A stretch of 41,582 bases of DNA from Bordetella parapertussis (GTDB taxonomy: Bacteria > Pseudomonadota > Gammaproteobacteria > Burkholderiales > Casimicrobiaceae), in assembly GCA_943331295.2 (NCBI GenBank), contig CALQLA020000042.1, forward strand, positions 1 to 41,582, written 5' to 3'. Below, one piece after another: positions 26,786 to 35,554 of this stretch (the first letter of the stretch is position 1; the number at the start of each line of letters is the position of its first letter). The notes beneath the pieces are model-generated. The model made no database searches, was not told the origin of the DNA, and saw only the letters and a program-made list of their open reading frames with translations. The translations under genes were made by a program, and so were the position numbers.

Positions 26786-27165
26786 CCCGGCGGTTCGCCG
26801 CCCGGGCCGCAACCGTCGACGAGGCAGTCATCGCCGCGATTGGGGCAGCCGTCGGGCCGCTCGGCGACCGGCAGCGGGCAGCGGTTGATCTCTTCCGCGC
26901 TGCGCTCCAGCAGCACGGTCAGCGCCGACGAGGCGATCCCCAGCGCCCAGAAGCCGAAGAAGCCCACCGTGTAGGTCGCTTCACGCGGCCATTCGAGCGG
27001 CGCGCCGAAGAAGTGGAGCTCGATCGGGTCGAAAAGCGTGAAGAACACCGCTTCGGCCACGCCGGCGACCAGGAAGGCGGGCCAGATCACCCGCATGATG
27101 CCGAGCGTCCGGTTGGCGACCATTGGCGTCGGAGACGTTGGGGGAGTCGCGGCGCCGGCGATCAT
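26773..27165 (-). CDS. Small membrane protein with cysteine-rich tail, cbb3 locus
   Basis: 130 residues, not recognised. Two membrane segments (about 27-47 and 65-87) and a tail with four cysteines at 96, 107, 114 and 119 (CPLPVAE, then GCPNRGDDC and DGC). It is the last gene of the ccoNOQPGH operon, overlapping the ccoH stop by ATGA, so it is probably expressed with the oxidase. A role in oxidase assembly or metal delivery is only suggested by position and by the cysteines. Confidence 0.7.
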   Translation of the reverse strand: MIAGAATPPTSPTPMVANRTLGIMRVIWPAFLVAGVAEAVFFTLFDPIELHFFGAPLEWPREATYTVGFFGFWALGIASSALTVLLERSAEEINRCPLPVAERPDGCPNRGDDCLVDGCGPGGEPPGQGR

Positions 27166-27686
27166 GGGCGTTGGGCGGCGGCGCCCAGGCGGACATCGGT
27201 GATGCGGCCGGCGACGGTGGTGATCGGCAGCGACCAGTTGTCAGCCTCGAGGCGGAGGATGTGGCGCCCCGGCGATTGCGGCGGCAGCACGCCGACCCAG
27301 CTGCCCGGGGCGTCGCTCACGAGGGCAACCACGGTCTCGTGCTGGCCCGTGCCGGTGGGGCTCACGGCCAGCCGGACCTGCGCGGGCGGCGCGAGGAAGC
27401 CCTCCAGCCGGACGCGCAGCCTGCCGTCGGCCTCCGCATTGATGATCGCGCCGGCATCGGCGTGGACGTCGGGTCCGTTCTCGGCGATCCGGCGATTGAC
27501 GACCAGCCCGAGCTTGTAATAGTCGTCGGCCACGACGCCGTCGTTGCTCTTGATCGCAAGCCCGAGCGTGACGAACGACGCGACGACCACCAGCGCCGGG
27601 CCGGCGATCAGGAACCACGGCCAGCGGTCCTGGTACCAGCGGCGGCCGGCGGCGTCAGCGCGGGACAATGAAGCTTGATGGCTCAT
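27162..27686 (-). CDS. ccoH: FixH/CcoH, cbb3 oxidase assembly protein
   Basis: 174 residues of the FixH family: one N-terminal membrane anchor (about 22-45, WPWFLIAGPALVVV), the DDYYKLGLVVNRR segment characteristic of the family, and a periplasmic beta-rich domain. CcoH stabilises the assembling cbb3 oxidase together with the copper ATPase CcoI. The ATG at 27686 lies inside the ccoG reading frame (32-base overlap). An ATGA overlap links it to the next gene. Confidence 0.85.
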   Translation of the reverse strand: MSHQASLSRADAAGRRWYQDRWPWFLIAGPALVVVASFVTLGLAIKSNDGVVADDYYKLGLVVNRRIAENGPDVHADAGAIINAEADGRLRVRLEGFLAPPAQVRLAVSPTGTGQHETVVALVSDAPGSWVGVLPPQSPGRHILRLEADNWSLPITTVAGRITDVRLGAAAQRP

Positions 27687-29115
27687 GGCGGGTCACCTTG
27701 TTGTCTTCGACGGCCTGGATGGTGAATTCGATCTTGTGGGTGCCGGGGGCGAGCGTCGCGCCGTCCTGCGGCGCGTCGACTGGCGCCTGCAGGCGCAGGC
27801 CGACCATCCGCGTCGCGGCCGGGCCTACGGCGATCGGCTGCTGGATGCCGACGACGGACAGCCCCGGCAGCCCGGAGGCGGTGATGGTGAAAGTGCGCGG
27901 CTTCTCGTCGGTGTTCATGATCTGGACGCGGAATACGTTCTCGACGACGCCCGGCGACGCCTCGCGCGCCAGCGCGCCCCGATCCCTCAGGATATCCACT
28001 TTCAGCGGATTGCGCAGCGCCAGCGACACGCCGGCCGTCGTCGCGATGGCGACCAGGATCGAGCCGTAGATCAGCGTGCGCACCCGCAGCACGCGGCGCC
28101 ACATCGCGCCTGTGTCGCCGCCCCTGGCGAGGGCGTTCTCGGTGGTGTACCGGATGAGCCCGCGCGGGTAATTCATCTTGTCCATCACCTGGTCGCAGCC
28201 GTCGATGCAGGCCGCGCAGCCGATGCACTCGTACTGCAGGCCCCGCCGGATGTCGATGCCCGTCGGGCAGACCTGCACGCAGATTCCGCAGTCGACGCAG
28301 TCGCCCAGGCCGCGTTCCTTCGCGTTGGCCGATTTCGGGCGCGACCCGCGCGGCTCGCCACGCGCGGCGTCGTAGGTGATGACGAGCGTGTCACGGTCGA
28401 ACATCACGCTCTGGAAGCGCGCGTACGGGCACATGTACTTGCAGACCTGCTCGCGCATGAAGCCGGCGTTGCCGTAAGTGGCGAACGAGTAGAACGTGAT
28501 CCAGAACGTCTCCCATGGCCCGAGGCGCCAGGTGATCGCGCGGATGCCGAGGTCGGTGATCGGGGTGAAGTAGCCGACGAACGTGTAGCCGGTCCACACC
28601 GCGACGGCGAGCCACGCGGTGTGCTTCAGCGCCTTGATCACGAACTTTTCCAGCGACGCCGGCGCGCCGTCGAGCCGGATGCGGGCGAGGCGCTCACCCT
28701 CGATCTTCCGCTCTATCCACAGGAAGATCTCGGTGTAGACGGTCTGCGGGCAGGCGTAGCCGCACCACAGCCGGCCCGCGATCGCGGTGAACAGGAACAG
28801 CGACAGCGCCGACAGGATCAGGATCACCGTGAGGTAGATGACGTCCTGCGGCCAGAAGACGCCGCCGAAGATGAAGAACCGGCGCTCGGCGAGGTCGAAC
28901 AGCACCGCCTGCCGGCCGTTCCACGACAGCCACGGCAGCCCGTAGAACACGAGCTGGGTGAGGAAGACCAGCGCCCACCGGGCCCGCGCGAAGGCGCCGT
29001 GCACCGCGCGCGGGTAGATCTTCTTGCGGATCTCGTACAGCGCGACTTCATCCGCCGCCGGGATCGGTGGGACCGGGGTGATCGGGACGACGGGACGCAG
29101 GGGCGGGCCGTTCAT
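27655..29115 (-). CDS. ccoG: CcoG (FixG/RdxA), cupric reductase for cbb3 oxidase
   Basis: 486 residues. Several membrane segments, GRLWCGYACPQTVY in the membrane part, two 4Fe-4S ferredoxin-type clusters (CVDCGICVQVCP and CIGCAACIDGC) and an immunoglobulin-like C-terminal domain. CcoG reduces Cu(II) to Cu(I) in the copper supply to cbb3 oxidase. It follows ccoP by 72 bases; this gap holds a strong hairpin. No Shine-Dalgarno sequence is obvious. Confidence 0.92.
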   Translation of the reverse strand: MNGPPLRPVVPITPVPPIPAADEVALYEIRKKIYPRAVHGAFARARWALVFLTQLVFYGLPWLSWNGRQAVLFDLAERRFFIFGGVFWPQDVIYLTVILILSALSLFLFTAIAGRLWCGYACPQTVYTEIFLWIERKIEGERLARIRLDGAPASLEKFVIKALKHTAWLAVAVWTGYTFVGYFTPITDLGIRAITWRLGPWETFWITFYSFATYGNAGFMREQVCKYMCPYARFQSVMFDRDTLVITYDAARGEPRGSRPKSANAKERGLGDCVDCGICVQVCPTGIDIRRGLQYECIGCAACIDGCDQVMDKMNYPRGLIRYTTENALARGGDTGAMWRRVLRVRTLIYGSILVAIATTAGVSLALRNPLKVDILRDRGALAREASPGVVENVFRVQIMNTDEKPRTFTITASGLPGLSVVGIQQPIAVGPAATRMVGLRLQAPVDAPQDGATLAPGTHKIEFTIQAVEDNKVTRHEPSSFIVPR

Positions 29116-29152
29116 GAGGAGCAGACCGCCGTCGCGGGCATGGGTTCGCGGC

Positions 29153-29174
29153 GCCGCCGCGTCGCCGCGGCGGC
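29153..29174 (-). repeat. Strong GC hairpin between ccoP and ccoG
   Basis: GCCGCCGCG-TCGC-CGCGGCGGC forms a perfect 9-bp stem with a 4-base loop, 13 bases after the ccoP stop. No T-run follows, so I do not call it an intrinsic terminator. It could protect the 3' end of the ccoNOQP message or partly reduce read-through into the assembly genes. Confidence 0.5.
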
Positions 29175-29187
29175 CGTCCGCACCGCG

Positions 29188-30141
29188 CTACTGCGCACCC
29201 GCCTGCTTGACGTTCGACAGGCCCCAGACGTAGGCGGTCAGCATGCGGATCTTCTCGGGGTCGAGCAGGTCCTTGTGCGCGGGCATCCGCGAAATCGTCG
29301 ACGGCGTGCCGTGGCCCTTGACGATCGTTTCCGTTACCGCCTGCACCGAGCCGCCCCACAGCCAGATCTGGTCGGTGAGGTTGGGCGCGCCCAGCAACTG
29401 GTTGCCCTTGCCGTCCGGGCCGTGGCAGGCGACGCAGTTGGTCATGTACAGCGGCTTGCCGGTCTGCGCGCGAAGGCTGTCGACCGGCAGCCCGGACAGG
29501 CTGCGCACGTAGTTGACGACGTTCTTGACGCCTTCGTCGCCCAGAACCGCTGCCCAGGCGGGCATGATCCCGTTGCGGCCGTTGGTGATGCTCGCCTGGA
29601 TCATCTCCGGCTCGCCGCCGTACAGCCAGTCGGTGTCGCGCAGGTTCGGGAAGCCCCGGGCGCCGCCGGCGTCGGAGCCGTGGCACTGCGAGCAGTAGGT
29701 GAGGAACAGCCGCTCGCCCATCGCGCGCGCCTGCGGGTCGGCCGCGACCTGCTTGATGTCCATCGTCGTGTACTTGGCGAAGAGCGGCGCGACCTGCGCG
29801 TTGAAGTCCTTCACCTCGGCCTGGTACGCGCCGGACGACGTCCAGCCCAGGATGCCGGGCGCCTTGCCGAAGCCGGGATACAGCACCAGGTAGACCAGTC
29901 CGAAGACGATCGTGATGTAGAACAGCCACATCCACCAGCGCGGCAGCGGGTTGTTGTACTCCGCGAGATCCTCGTCCCACACGTGTCCGGTCGTGCCGAC
30001 GCCGCCGTCCTTGGCGCCCTTCGGCGCCGGCGCCACCTTCATCTTGCCCAGCTTGTAGAGCAGCAGGGCGCAGGCGAGGATCGAGGCGAGCGTCAGCCCG
30101 GCGACGTAGAAATGCCAGAAATTCGATGTGAAATCGCTCAT
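29188..30141 (-). CDS. ccoP: CcoP, cbb3 oxidase di-heme cytochrome c subunit
   Basis: 317 residues with two N-terminal membrane segments (about 9-30 and 70-90), the FixP_N-like stretch HVWDEDL-E-NNPLPRWW, and two c-type heme sites (Cys150-Cys153-His154 and Cys236-Cys239-His240). It feeds electrons to CcoO and CcoN in the high-affinity terminal oxidase. ATGA overlap with ccoQ. Confidence 0.95.
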   Translation of the reverse strand: MSDFTSNFWHFYVAGLTLASILACALLLYKLGKMKVAPAPKGAKDGGVGTTGHVWDEDLAEYNNPLPRWWMWLFYITIVFGLVYLVLYPGFGKAPGILGWTSSGAYQAEVKDFNAQVAPLFAKYTTMDIKQVAADPQARAMGERLFLTYCSQCHGSDAGGARGFPNLRDTDWLYGGEPEMIQASITNGRNGIMPAWAAVLGDEGVKNVVNYVRSLSGLPVDSLRAQTGKPLYMTNCVACHGPDGKGNQLLGAPNLTDQIWLWGGSVQAVTETIVKGHGTPSTISRMPAHKDLLDPEKIRMLTAYVWGLSNVKQAGAQ

Positions 30142-30326
30142 CCCCGTGCTCCCGGACGATGGTTGGTTGTCGCGGCGGGCGCTTCGTCGGGCAGCGCGAA
30201 GGGTTCCATGGCCGCCTGCGCGAAGGCTTCGCGGCGGCGGCTGCTCCAGGCCCAGAGGACGATGCCGATGAACAGCGCGAACGAGATCACGGTGAAGGTG
30301 CTTGCCAGTGTCGAGTAGATTTCCAT
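30138..30326 (-). CDS. ccoQ: CcoQ/FixQ, small cbb3 oxidase subunit
   Basis: 62 residues: one membrane segment (about 8-28, STFTVISFALFIGIVLWAW) followed by a basic SSRRRE stretch, as in CcoQ. It stabilises the CcoNOP core. The start is 2 bases after the ccoO stop, and its stop overlaps ccoP (ATGA). The longer open frame on this strand is not needed. Confidence 0.85.
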   Translation of the reverse strand: MEIYSTLASTFTVISFALFIGIVLWAWSSRRREAFAQAAMEPFALPDEAPAATTNHRPGARG

Positions 30327-30328
30327 GC

Positions 30329-30946
30329 TTATCTCACGTAGCGGAGCGCAAGGCCGAGGTTCTGGAGGTAGGCGATCAGCGCGTCCTCCTCCGTCTTGCC
30401 CTTGAGTTCCTCGGGGGCCGCGGCGATCTCGGCGTCGGTGTAGGGCACGCCCACCCGGCGCAGCGCGCGCATCTTGGGCTGGATGTCGTCGGGCACGAGC
30501 GCCGCGGCGGCGAGCCACGGGTAGGCCGGCATGTTCGATTCCGGCACGACGTCGCGCGGGTTGTTGAGGTGGACGCGGTGCCAGTCGTCGGAGTAGCGGG
30601 CGCCGACCCGCGCGAGATCGGGGCCGGTGCGCTTGCTGCCCCACTGGAACGGGTGGTCGTAGACCGACTCGCCGGCGACCGAATAGTGCCCGTAGCGCTC
30701 GGTCTCGGCGCGGAACGGCCGGATCATCTGCGAATGGCAGTTGTAGCAGCCTTCGCGCAGGTAGACGTCGCGGCCCGCGAGTTGCAGCGGCGCGTACGGC
30801 TTCACGCCGGTCACCGGTTGCGTGGTCGACTTCTGGAAGTAGAGGGGGACGATCTCCACGAGGCCGCCCACCGCGACGACCAGGATGATCAGCACGATCA
30901 TCCAGCCGATGTTTCTTTCGATCATTTCTTGGTTGAATTTCATCAT
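30329..30946 (-). CDS. ccoO: CcoO, cbb3 oxidase mono-heme cytochrome c subunit
   Basis: 205 residues with an N-terminal membrane anchor (about 13-35) and one heme c site (Cys67-Cys70-His71, [12 protein letters not shown]), exactly as in CcoO/FixO. I chose the ATG at 30946, the first of two consecutive ATGs, which gives the family length. The longer frame to 31024 would run into ccoN. Confidence 0.93.
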   Translation of the reverse strand: MMKFNQEMIERNIGWMIVLIILVVAVGGLVEIVPLYFQKSTTQPVTGVKPYAPLQLAGRDVYLREGCYNCHSQMIRPFRAETERYGHYSVAGESVYDHPFQWGSKRTGPDLARVGARYSDDWHRVHLNNPRDVVPESNMPAYPWLAAAALVPDDIQPKMRALRRVGVPYTDAEIAAAPEELKGKTEEDALIAYLQNLGLALRYVR

Positions 30947-30959
30947 CGGTCTCGTCGGT

Positions 30960-32450
30960 TCACGCGTGGGCGGACGCATGGGCATCGCCCAGCGGGATCG
31001 GCGCATCGACCGCCTGGGCTCCAACCACCGTCCGGATGGTGTTGTAGGCCATGATCAGCATGCCGCCCAGGAACAGCGTGCCGCCCAGCAGCCGGATCGC
31101 GTAGAACGGGTAGGTCGCTTTGACCCCTTCGACGAACGCGTAGGTCAGCGTCCCGTCGGGGTTGGTGGCGCGCCACATCAGGCCCTGCATCACGCCGGCG
31201 ATCCACATCGCCGCGATGTAGAGCACCACGCCGATCGTCGCGACCCAGAAGTGCACGGTGATGAGTCGGATCGACCACATCTCGGTCTTGGCGAACATCC
31301 GCGGGATCAGGTAGTACATCGCGCCGATCGAAATGAACGCCACCCAGCCCAGCGCGCCCGAGTGCACGTGGCCGACGGTCCAGTCGGTGTAGTGCGACAG
31401 CGCGTTGACCGTCTTGATCGACATCATCGGGCCCTCGAACGTCGACATGCCGTAGAACGACAGCGACACGATCAGGAACTTGAGGATCGGGTCCTCGCGC
31501 AGCTTGTGCCACGCCCCCGACAGCGTCATGATCCCGTTGATCATCCCGCCCCAGGACGGCGCCAGCAGGATCAGCGAGAACAGCATCCCGATCGACTGCG
31601 TCCAGTCGGGCAGCGCGGTGTAGTGTAGGTGGTGCGGGCCGGCCCACATGTAGGTGAAGATCAGCGCCCAGAAGTGGACGACCGACAGCCGGTACGAGTA
31701 GATCGGGCGCCCGGCCTGCTTCGGCACGAAGTAGTACATGATCCCGAGGAAGCCGGCGGTGAGGAAGAAGCCGACGGCGTTGTGGCCGTACCACCACTGG
31801 ACCATCGCGTCCTGCACGCCCGCGTAGGCCGAGTACGACTTCATCGGCCAGAACGACACCGGCATCTCGGCGCTGTTGACGATGTGAAGGATCGCCACCG
31901 TCAGGATGAACGCGCCGAAGAACCAGTTGGCGACGTAGATGTGCGGCGTCTTGCGCTTCACGATCGTGCCGAAGAACACGATCGCGTACGACACCCAGAC
32001 GACGGCGATCAGCAGGTCGATCGGCCATTCCAGCTCGGCGTACTCCTTGCCGCTCGTGAACCCCAGCGGCAGCGTGACCGCGGCCAGCACGATGACGAGG
32101 TTCCAGCCCCAGAACGTGAAGCCGGCCAGCGGGCCGGCGAACAGGCGCGCCTGGCAGGTGCGCTGGACGACGTAGTACGAGCTCGCGAACAGCGCGCAGC
32201 CGCCGAATGCGAAGACCACCGCGTTGGTGTGGAGGGGGCGCAGCCGGCCGTAGGACAGCCAGGAGATGCCGTAGGTGAGATCGGGCCACAGCAGCTGGGC
32301 CGCGATGATCACGCCGACCAGCATCCCGACGATTCCCCAGACCACGGTCATCAGCGCGAACTGCCGCACGACCTTGTAGTTGAACGTCGGTGCCGCGCGC
32401 GCATCCGCCCGCGTTGCGCCGCCCGATGTCGACGCCAGACTATTGCTCAT
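30960..32450 (-). CDS. ccoN: CcoN, cbb3 oxidase catalytic subunit I
   Basis: 496 residues, about twelve membrane segments. Heme-copper oxidase subunit with the cbb3-specific histidines: [11 protein letters not shown] for low-spin heme, [13 protein letters not shown] and [13 protein letters not shown] for CuB, and [10 protein letters not shown] for the hemes. It reduces oxygen with high affinity under low oxygen. First gene of ccoNOQPGH. Transcription is predicted to start near 32507 under control of the FNR box at 32542-32555. Confidence 0.96.
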   Translation of the reverse strand: MSNSLASTSGGATRADARAAPTFNYKVVRQFALMTVVWGIVGMLVGVIIAAQLLWPDLTYGISWLSYGRLRPLHTNAVVFAFGGCALFASSYYVVQRTCQARLFAGPLAGFTFWGWNLVIVLAAVTLPLGFTSGKEYAELEWPIDLLIAVVWVSYAIVFFGTIVKRKTPHIYVANWFFGAFILTVAILHIVNSAEMPVSFWPMKSYSAYAGVQDAMVQWWYGHNAVGFFLTAGFLGIMYYFVPKQAGRPIYSYRLSVVHFWALIFTYMWAGPHHLHYTALPDWTQSIGMLFSLILLAPSWGGMINGIMTLSGAWHKLREDPILKFLIVSLSFYGMSTFEGPMMSIKTVNALSHYTDWTVGHVHSGALGWVAFISIGAMYYLIPRMFAKTEMWSIRLITVHFWVATIGVVLYIAAMWIAGVMQGLMWRATNPDGTLTYAFVEGVKATYPFYAIRLLGGTLFLGGMLIMAYNTIRTVVGAQAVDAPIPLGDAHASAHA

Positions 32451-32513
32451 GCGATTCGCTCCCTCGCTTCGTTTCGATTCGTGGGCGACGGCCCCACAAC
32501 TTCCCCGGGTGCA

Positions 32514-32519
32514 ATGCTA
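32514..32519 (-). promoter_or_regulatory. Predicted -10 element for ccoN
   Basis: TAGCAT on the minus strand. A start 7 bases downstream (about 32507) places the FNR box centre 41.5 bp upstream, the standard class II FNR-activated spacing. The hexamer alone would be unconvincing; the spacing is what supports it. Confidence 0.5.
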
Positions 32520-32541
32520 GCGGCTGAACCCGTTTGGGTAA

Positions 32542-32555
32542 TTGATGCAAATCAA
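32542..32555. promoter_or_regulatory. Perfect FNR box upstream of ccoN
   Basis: TTGAT-GCAA-ATCAA is an exact match to the FNR/ANR consensus. It lies 92-105 bases before the ccoN start and overlaps the stop codon and last bases of ccoS. Activation of ccoNOQPGH at low oxygen by the Fnr protein encoded at 26009-26785 is expected. Confidence 0.9.
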
Positions 32556-32701
32556 ACGGGGGAGTCGTCGTCGTTCAGAATCCGGTGCGCGGGGCCCTCG
32601 AGGTCGTCGAACTGCCCGCTTTTCACGGACCACCAGAACGCCGCGCCGATCAGGAACGCCAGGACGACGGAGAGCGGGATCAGCAGGTAGAGGATGTCCA
32701 T
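32552..32701 (-). CDS. ccoS: CcoS, cbb3 oxidase maturation protein
   Basis: A 49-residue protein beginning MDILYLLIPLSVVL, with one membrane segment (about 4-26) and then WWSVKSGQFDDLEGP, the hallmark of CcoS/FixS. CcoS is needed for insertion of heme and copper cofactors into CcoN. It starts 9 bases after the ccoI stop and is therefore probably co-transcribed with it. Its stop codon TGA is part of the FNR box for the next operon. Confidence 0.9.
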   Translation of the reverse strand: MDILYLLIPLSVVLAFLIGAAFWWSVKSGQFDDLEGPAHRILNDDDSPV

Positions 32702-32710
32702 CGGCAGCGC

Positions 32711-35326
32711 TTAGCTGGGATGGCCGGCGGCGCGCGCGGCGCCCCGGGATGGTGCTGCGGTTCCCGGCGCGTTGCCCGGACCCGCGCGCAGCAGGCGCAT
32801 CGCGTTGCCCACGACCAGCAGCGACGACGCCGACATGCCGATCGCCGCCGCCAGCGGCGTCAGGTGGCCGGTCGCGGCGAGGGGAATGGCGACGATATTG
32901 TAGGCGAAGGCCCAGGCGAGGTTCTCGCGCATGATCCGGTAGGCCCGGCGCGCGATGCCGACCGCCCCGGTGACGCGGGCGAGGTCGTCGCCCAGCACCA
33001 CCACCGCCGCGGTCCACTGCGTCAGCGCGGCAGCGCTCCCCAGCGACAGCGACACGTCGGCCTGCGCCAGCGCCGGCGCGTCGTTGATGCCGTCGCCGAC
33101 CATGGCCACGACCGCGCCCTCGCCCTGGCGGCAGGCGATGAATGCGCGCTTGTCCTCGGGCGTGGCGCCGCCCAGGAAATCGTCGATGCCCAGCGCGCGC
33201 GCGACCTCGGCGACGGTCTCGGGCCGGTCGCCCGAGACGAGCGACAACGCGACACCCATCTCCCGCAGCGCGGCGACGGCGGGCGCGGCGGACGGCCGCA
33301 CGGCGTCGCCGAAGACGAACCATGCGAGCCAGCCCGATTCGTCCGCGAGCGCCACCGGCATCGCATCGGCGGCGACCGTTGCCGCCGCCGCGGGCAGTGC
33401 CGCGCCGTGGAGCGCGCCCACCCATCCGGGGCGGCCCACGCGGTAGCGGCGTCCGCCGATCGTTCCCTCGACGCCGCAGCCGACGACGCCTTCGACGTCG
33501 CGCGCGACGTCGCTCGGCGCCGCCCGCGCGCGCAGCGCCACGGCGACCGGGTGCGGCGAGCCCTGCTCGAGCGCGGCGGCGAGCGCTTGGCAGCGCGCCA
33601 CGCTCTCGTTCCCGAGCGCGGTGGCGGACATGAGCTGCACGCGACCGGTCGTCAGCGTCCCGGTCTTGTCGAACACGACGTGGGTGACCTTCGACAGTGT
33701 CTCGATGGCGTCGGCGCGCACCGCGAGGACCTGCCGGCGGCCCAGCGCCCCGGCGGCACAGGCCAGCGCGGCGGGGGTCGCCAGCGACAGCGCGCAGGGG
33801 CAGGACACCACCAGCACCGCCACGGTGATGGCGAGCGCGCGCGAGGGGTCGACCTGCCACCACACGAGCGCTGCGCTGGCGGCGATCGCGAGCAGCACCG
33901 CGACAAAGCCGCCCGCCACGCGATCGGCGAGGCGCGCGAGGCGCGGGCGCGCGCCGGCGGCGCGGGCCACGAGCCGGGCGAGCGCCGAGAGCGTCGTCGC
34001 TTCGCCGGCGGCCGTGACGCGCACCACCAGCGGCGTTTCGCGGTTGACGGAGCCCGCCATCACGGCGTCGCCCGGGCCCTTCGCCTGCGGCCAGCTTTCG
34101 CCGGTGAGCAGCGCTTCCTCGACGCTGGAGCGGCCGTCGACCACCTGGCCGTCGGCGGGAATCCGGGCGCCGGACGCGACGCGGACGAGGTCGCCCGGAA
34201 CGAGGCGGGCGGCAGGCACGGTCTCGGCAGCGGCACTGGCCGGGTAGCCGGCAAGGCGTTCGGCGGTCTCGGGCAGCCCGCGCGCGACGGCCTCGATCGC
34301 GTCGCCGGCGCGCTGCCGGGCGCGGAGCTCGGCGTAGCGGGCGAGGAGCAGCAGGGCCACGAACATCGCGACCGAGTCGTAGTAGACGGCACCGCCGCCG
34401 GTCACCGTGGCGTGGACGCTCGCACCGAAGGCGCAGGCGAGGCCGAGCGCGACCGGCACGTCCATGCCGAGGCGCCGGAAGCGCAGGTCGCGCCATGCGC
34501 CGTGGAAGAACGGCACCGCCGCGTACAGCATCACCGGGAGCGTCAGCAGCAGGCTCGCCCAGTCGAGCAGCGTCTGGTATTCCGGCTCCACCCCGTCGAC
34601 GCTGACGTAGGCGGGCACCGAGAACATCATCACCTGCATCATCGCGAGACCCGCCACGGCCGTCCGCGTGAGCAGCGTGCGGCTCTCCCGCCGGGCGAGC
34701 GCCTCGCGGCGCTGCGTGTCGTACGGGTAGGCGCGGTAGCCCACGGTGGCGACCGCGCGCAGGATGTCGGCGAGCCCCAGCGCCGCCGGGTCCCAGCGCA
34801 CGCTGGCGCGCCGGGTCGCGAAATTGACCGCCACGTCGGTGACGCCGGGCTGGCGGGAGAGCCAGGCCTCGATCAGCCAGACGCAGGCGGCGCAGTGGGT
34901 GCCTTCGAGCAGCAGCGAGACCTCGCGCCGGCCGTCCGCGGCCGCGACCACGAGTCCATCCGCCTCCGCGGCGACGGCCGCCTGCGCGTATTCGTCGTCG
35001 TCGCCGGCGGCGGCGCGCAGCGCGGCGCCGTCGCGGCGGGCATAGAACCCGTCGAGCCCGGCGCCGCGGATCGTCTCGGCGATGCCGCGGCAGCCGGCGC
35101 AGCAGAAATGCCGTTCGGCGCCGTCCAGCGCCAGCGTCCAGCGCGTGCCGGCCGGATTGGGCTCGCCGCAGTGGAAGCAGTGCGCGGGATCGGCGGCGGC
35201 GGCGGCGGGGGCCGGCGGCAGCGCAGCGCAGGTCCCGCCCGCATCGGCGGCCGGCACGACGTCGGCCCGCGCGGCGGCTGGGCCGGCGGTCCGGGACGGG
35301 GCGAGGCTGGCGGTCGGGGGAGGCAT
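32711..35326 (-). CDS. ccoI: CcoI, copper-exporting P1B-type ATPase for cbb3 oxidase
   Basis: About 871 residues. An N-terminal CFHCGEPNP and FCCAGC metal-binding region typical of CcoI/FixI, then a heavy-metal domain (GTHCAACVWLIE), about eight membrane segments with the copper motif SCPCALSLATPAAL, phosphorylation site DKTGTLT, HP motif GSPHPVA and GDGINDAPAL. It moves copper into the periplasm for cbb3 assembly. I prefer ATG 35326. GTG 35350 would add eight residues. An FNR-like box lies 36-49 bases upstream. Confidence 0.92.
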   Translation of the reverse strand: MPPPTASLAPSRTAGPAAARADVVPAADAGGTCAALPPAPAAAAADPAHCFHCGEPNPAGTRWTLALDGAERHFCCAGCRGIAETIRGAGLDGFYARRDGAALRAAAGDDDEYAQAAVAAEADGLVVAAADGRREVSLLLEGTHCAACVWLIEAWLSRQPGVTDVAVNFATRRASVRWDPAALGLADILRAVATVGYRAYPYDTQRREALARRESRTLLTRTAVAGLAMMQVMMFSVPAYVSVDGVEPEYQTLLDWASLLLTLPVMLYAAVPFFHGAWRDLRFRRLGMDVPVALGLACAFGASVHATVTGGGAVYYDSVAMFVALLLLARYAELRARQRAGDAIEAVARGLPETAERLAGYPASAAAETVPAARLVPGDLVRVASGARIPADGQVVDGRSSVEEALLTGESWPQAKGPGDAVMAGSVNRETPLVVRVTAAGEATTLSALARLVARAAGARPRLARLADRVAGGFVAVLLAIAASAALVWWQVDPSRALAITVAVLVVSCPCALSLATPAALACAAGALGRRQVLAVRADAIETLSKVTHVVFDKTGTLTTGRVQLMSATALGNESVARCQALAAALEQGSPHPVAVALRARAAPSDVARDVEGVVGCGVEGTIGGRRYRVGRPGWVGALHGAALPAAAATVAADAMPVALADESGWLAWFVFGDAVRPSAAPAVAALREMGVALSLVSGDRPETVAEVARALGIDDFLGGATPEDKRAFIACRQGEGAVVAMVGDGINDAPALAQADVSLSLGSAAALTQWTAAVVVLGDDLARVTGAVGIARRAYRIMRENLAWAFAYNIVAIPLAATGHLTPLAAAIGMSASSLLVVGNAMRLLRAGPGNAPGTAAPSRGAARAAGHPS

Positions 35327-35361
35327 CGAGCGCACCCTACAGTTTGCCACGCCGCTGCGCG

Positions 35362-35375
35362 TTGACCTGCATCAA
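35362..35375. promoter_or_regulatory. FNR-like box (one mismatch) upstream of ccoI
   Basis: TTGAC-CTGC-ATCAA differs from the FNR consensus at one base. A class II promoter using it would start near 35327 with a TAGGGT -10 (35334-35339, minus strand), directly at the ccoI ATG. It could also affect the divergent efflux operon. Confidence 0.6.
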
Positions 35376-35429
35376 GCGGCGGGCGGCCGCCGGGGTCATG
35401 TGTATCCTTGCGGGTAGCCAGCTCACCTC

Positions 35430-35454
35430 GCGTTCGGTTATCGTGGCTGAACGC
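35430..35454. promoter_or_regulatory. Inverted repeat upstream of the RND efflux operon (candidate operator)
   Basis: GCGTTC, 13 bases, GAACGC: perfect 6-bp arms, 101-125 bases before the adaptor start. RND operons are often repressed by TetR-family proteins at such sites, but no regulator gene is present within the window beside it. Confidence 0.3.
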
Positions 35455-35484
35455 AAGGGCGTGCCGCTGCGTCGTCGCCGGGAA

Positions 35485-35503
35485 GGCACCGTTTCGGGGT
35501 GCC
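35485..35503 (+). repeat. Hairpin in the presumed leader of the RND operon
   Basis: GGCACC, 7-base loop GTTTCGG, GGTGCC. A stem of 6 bp, about 50 bases before the adaptor start, without a T-run. Possibly a leader structure; no function can be assigned. Confidence 0.3.
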
Positions 35504-35554
35504 GGGACCCGAAGCAAGCCTGTTCGTTCGTCATTTGAGAGGGGAGTCGTGCCG

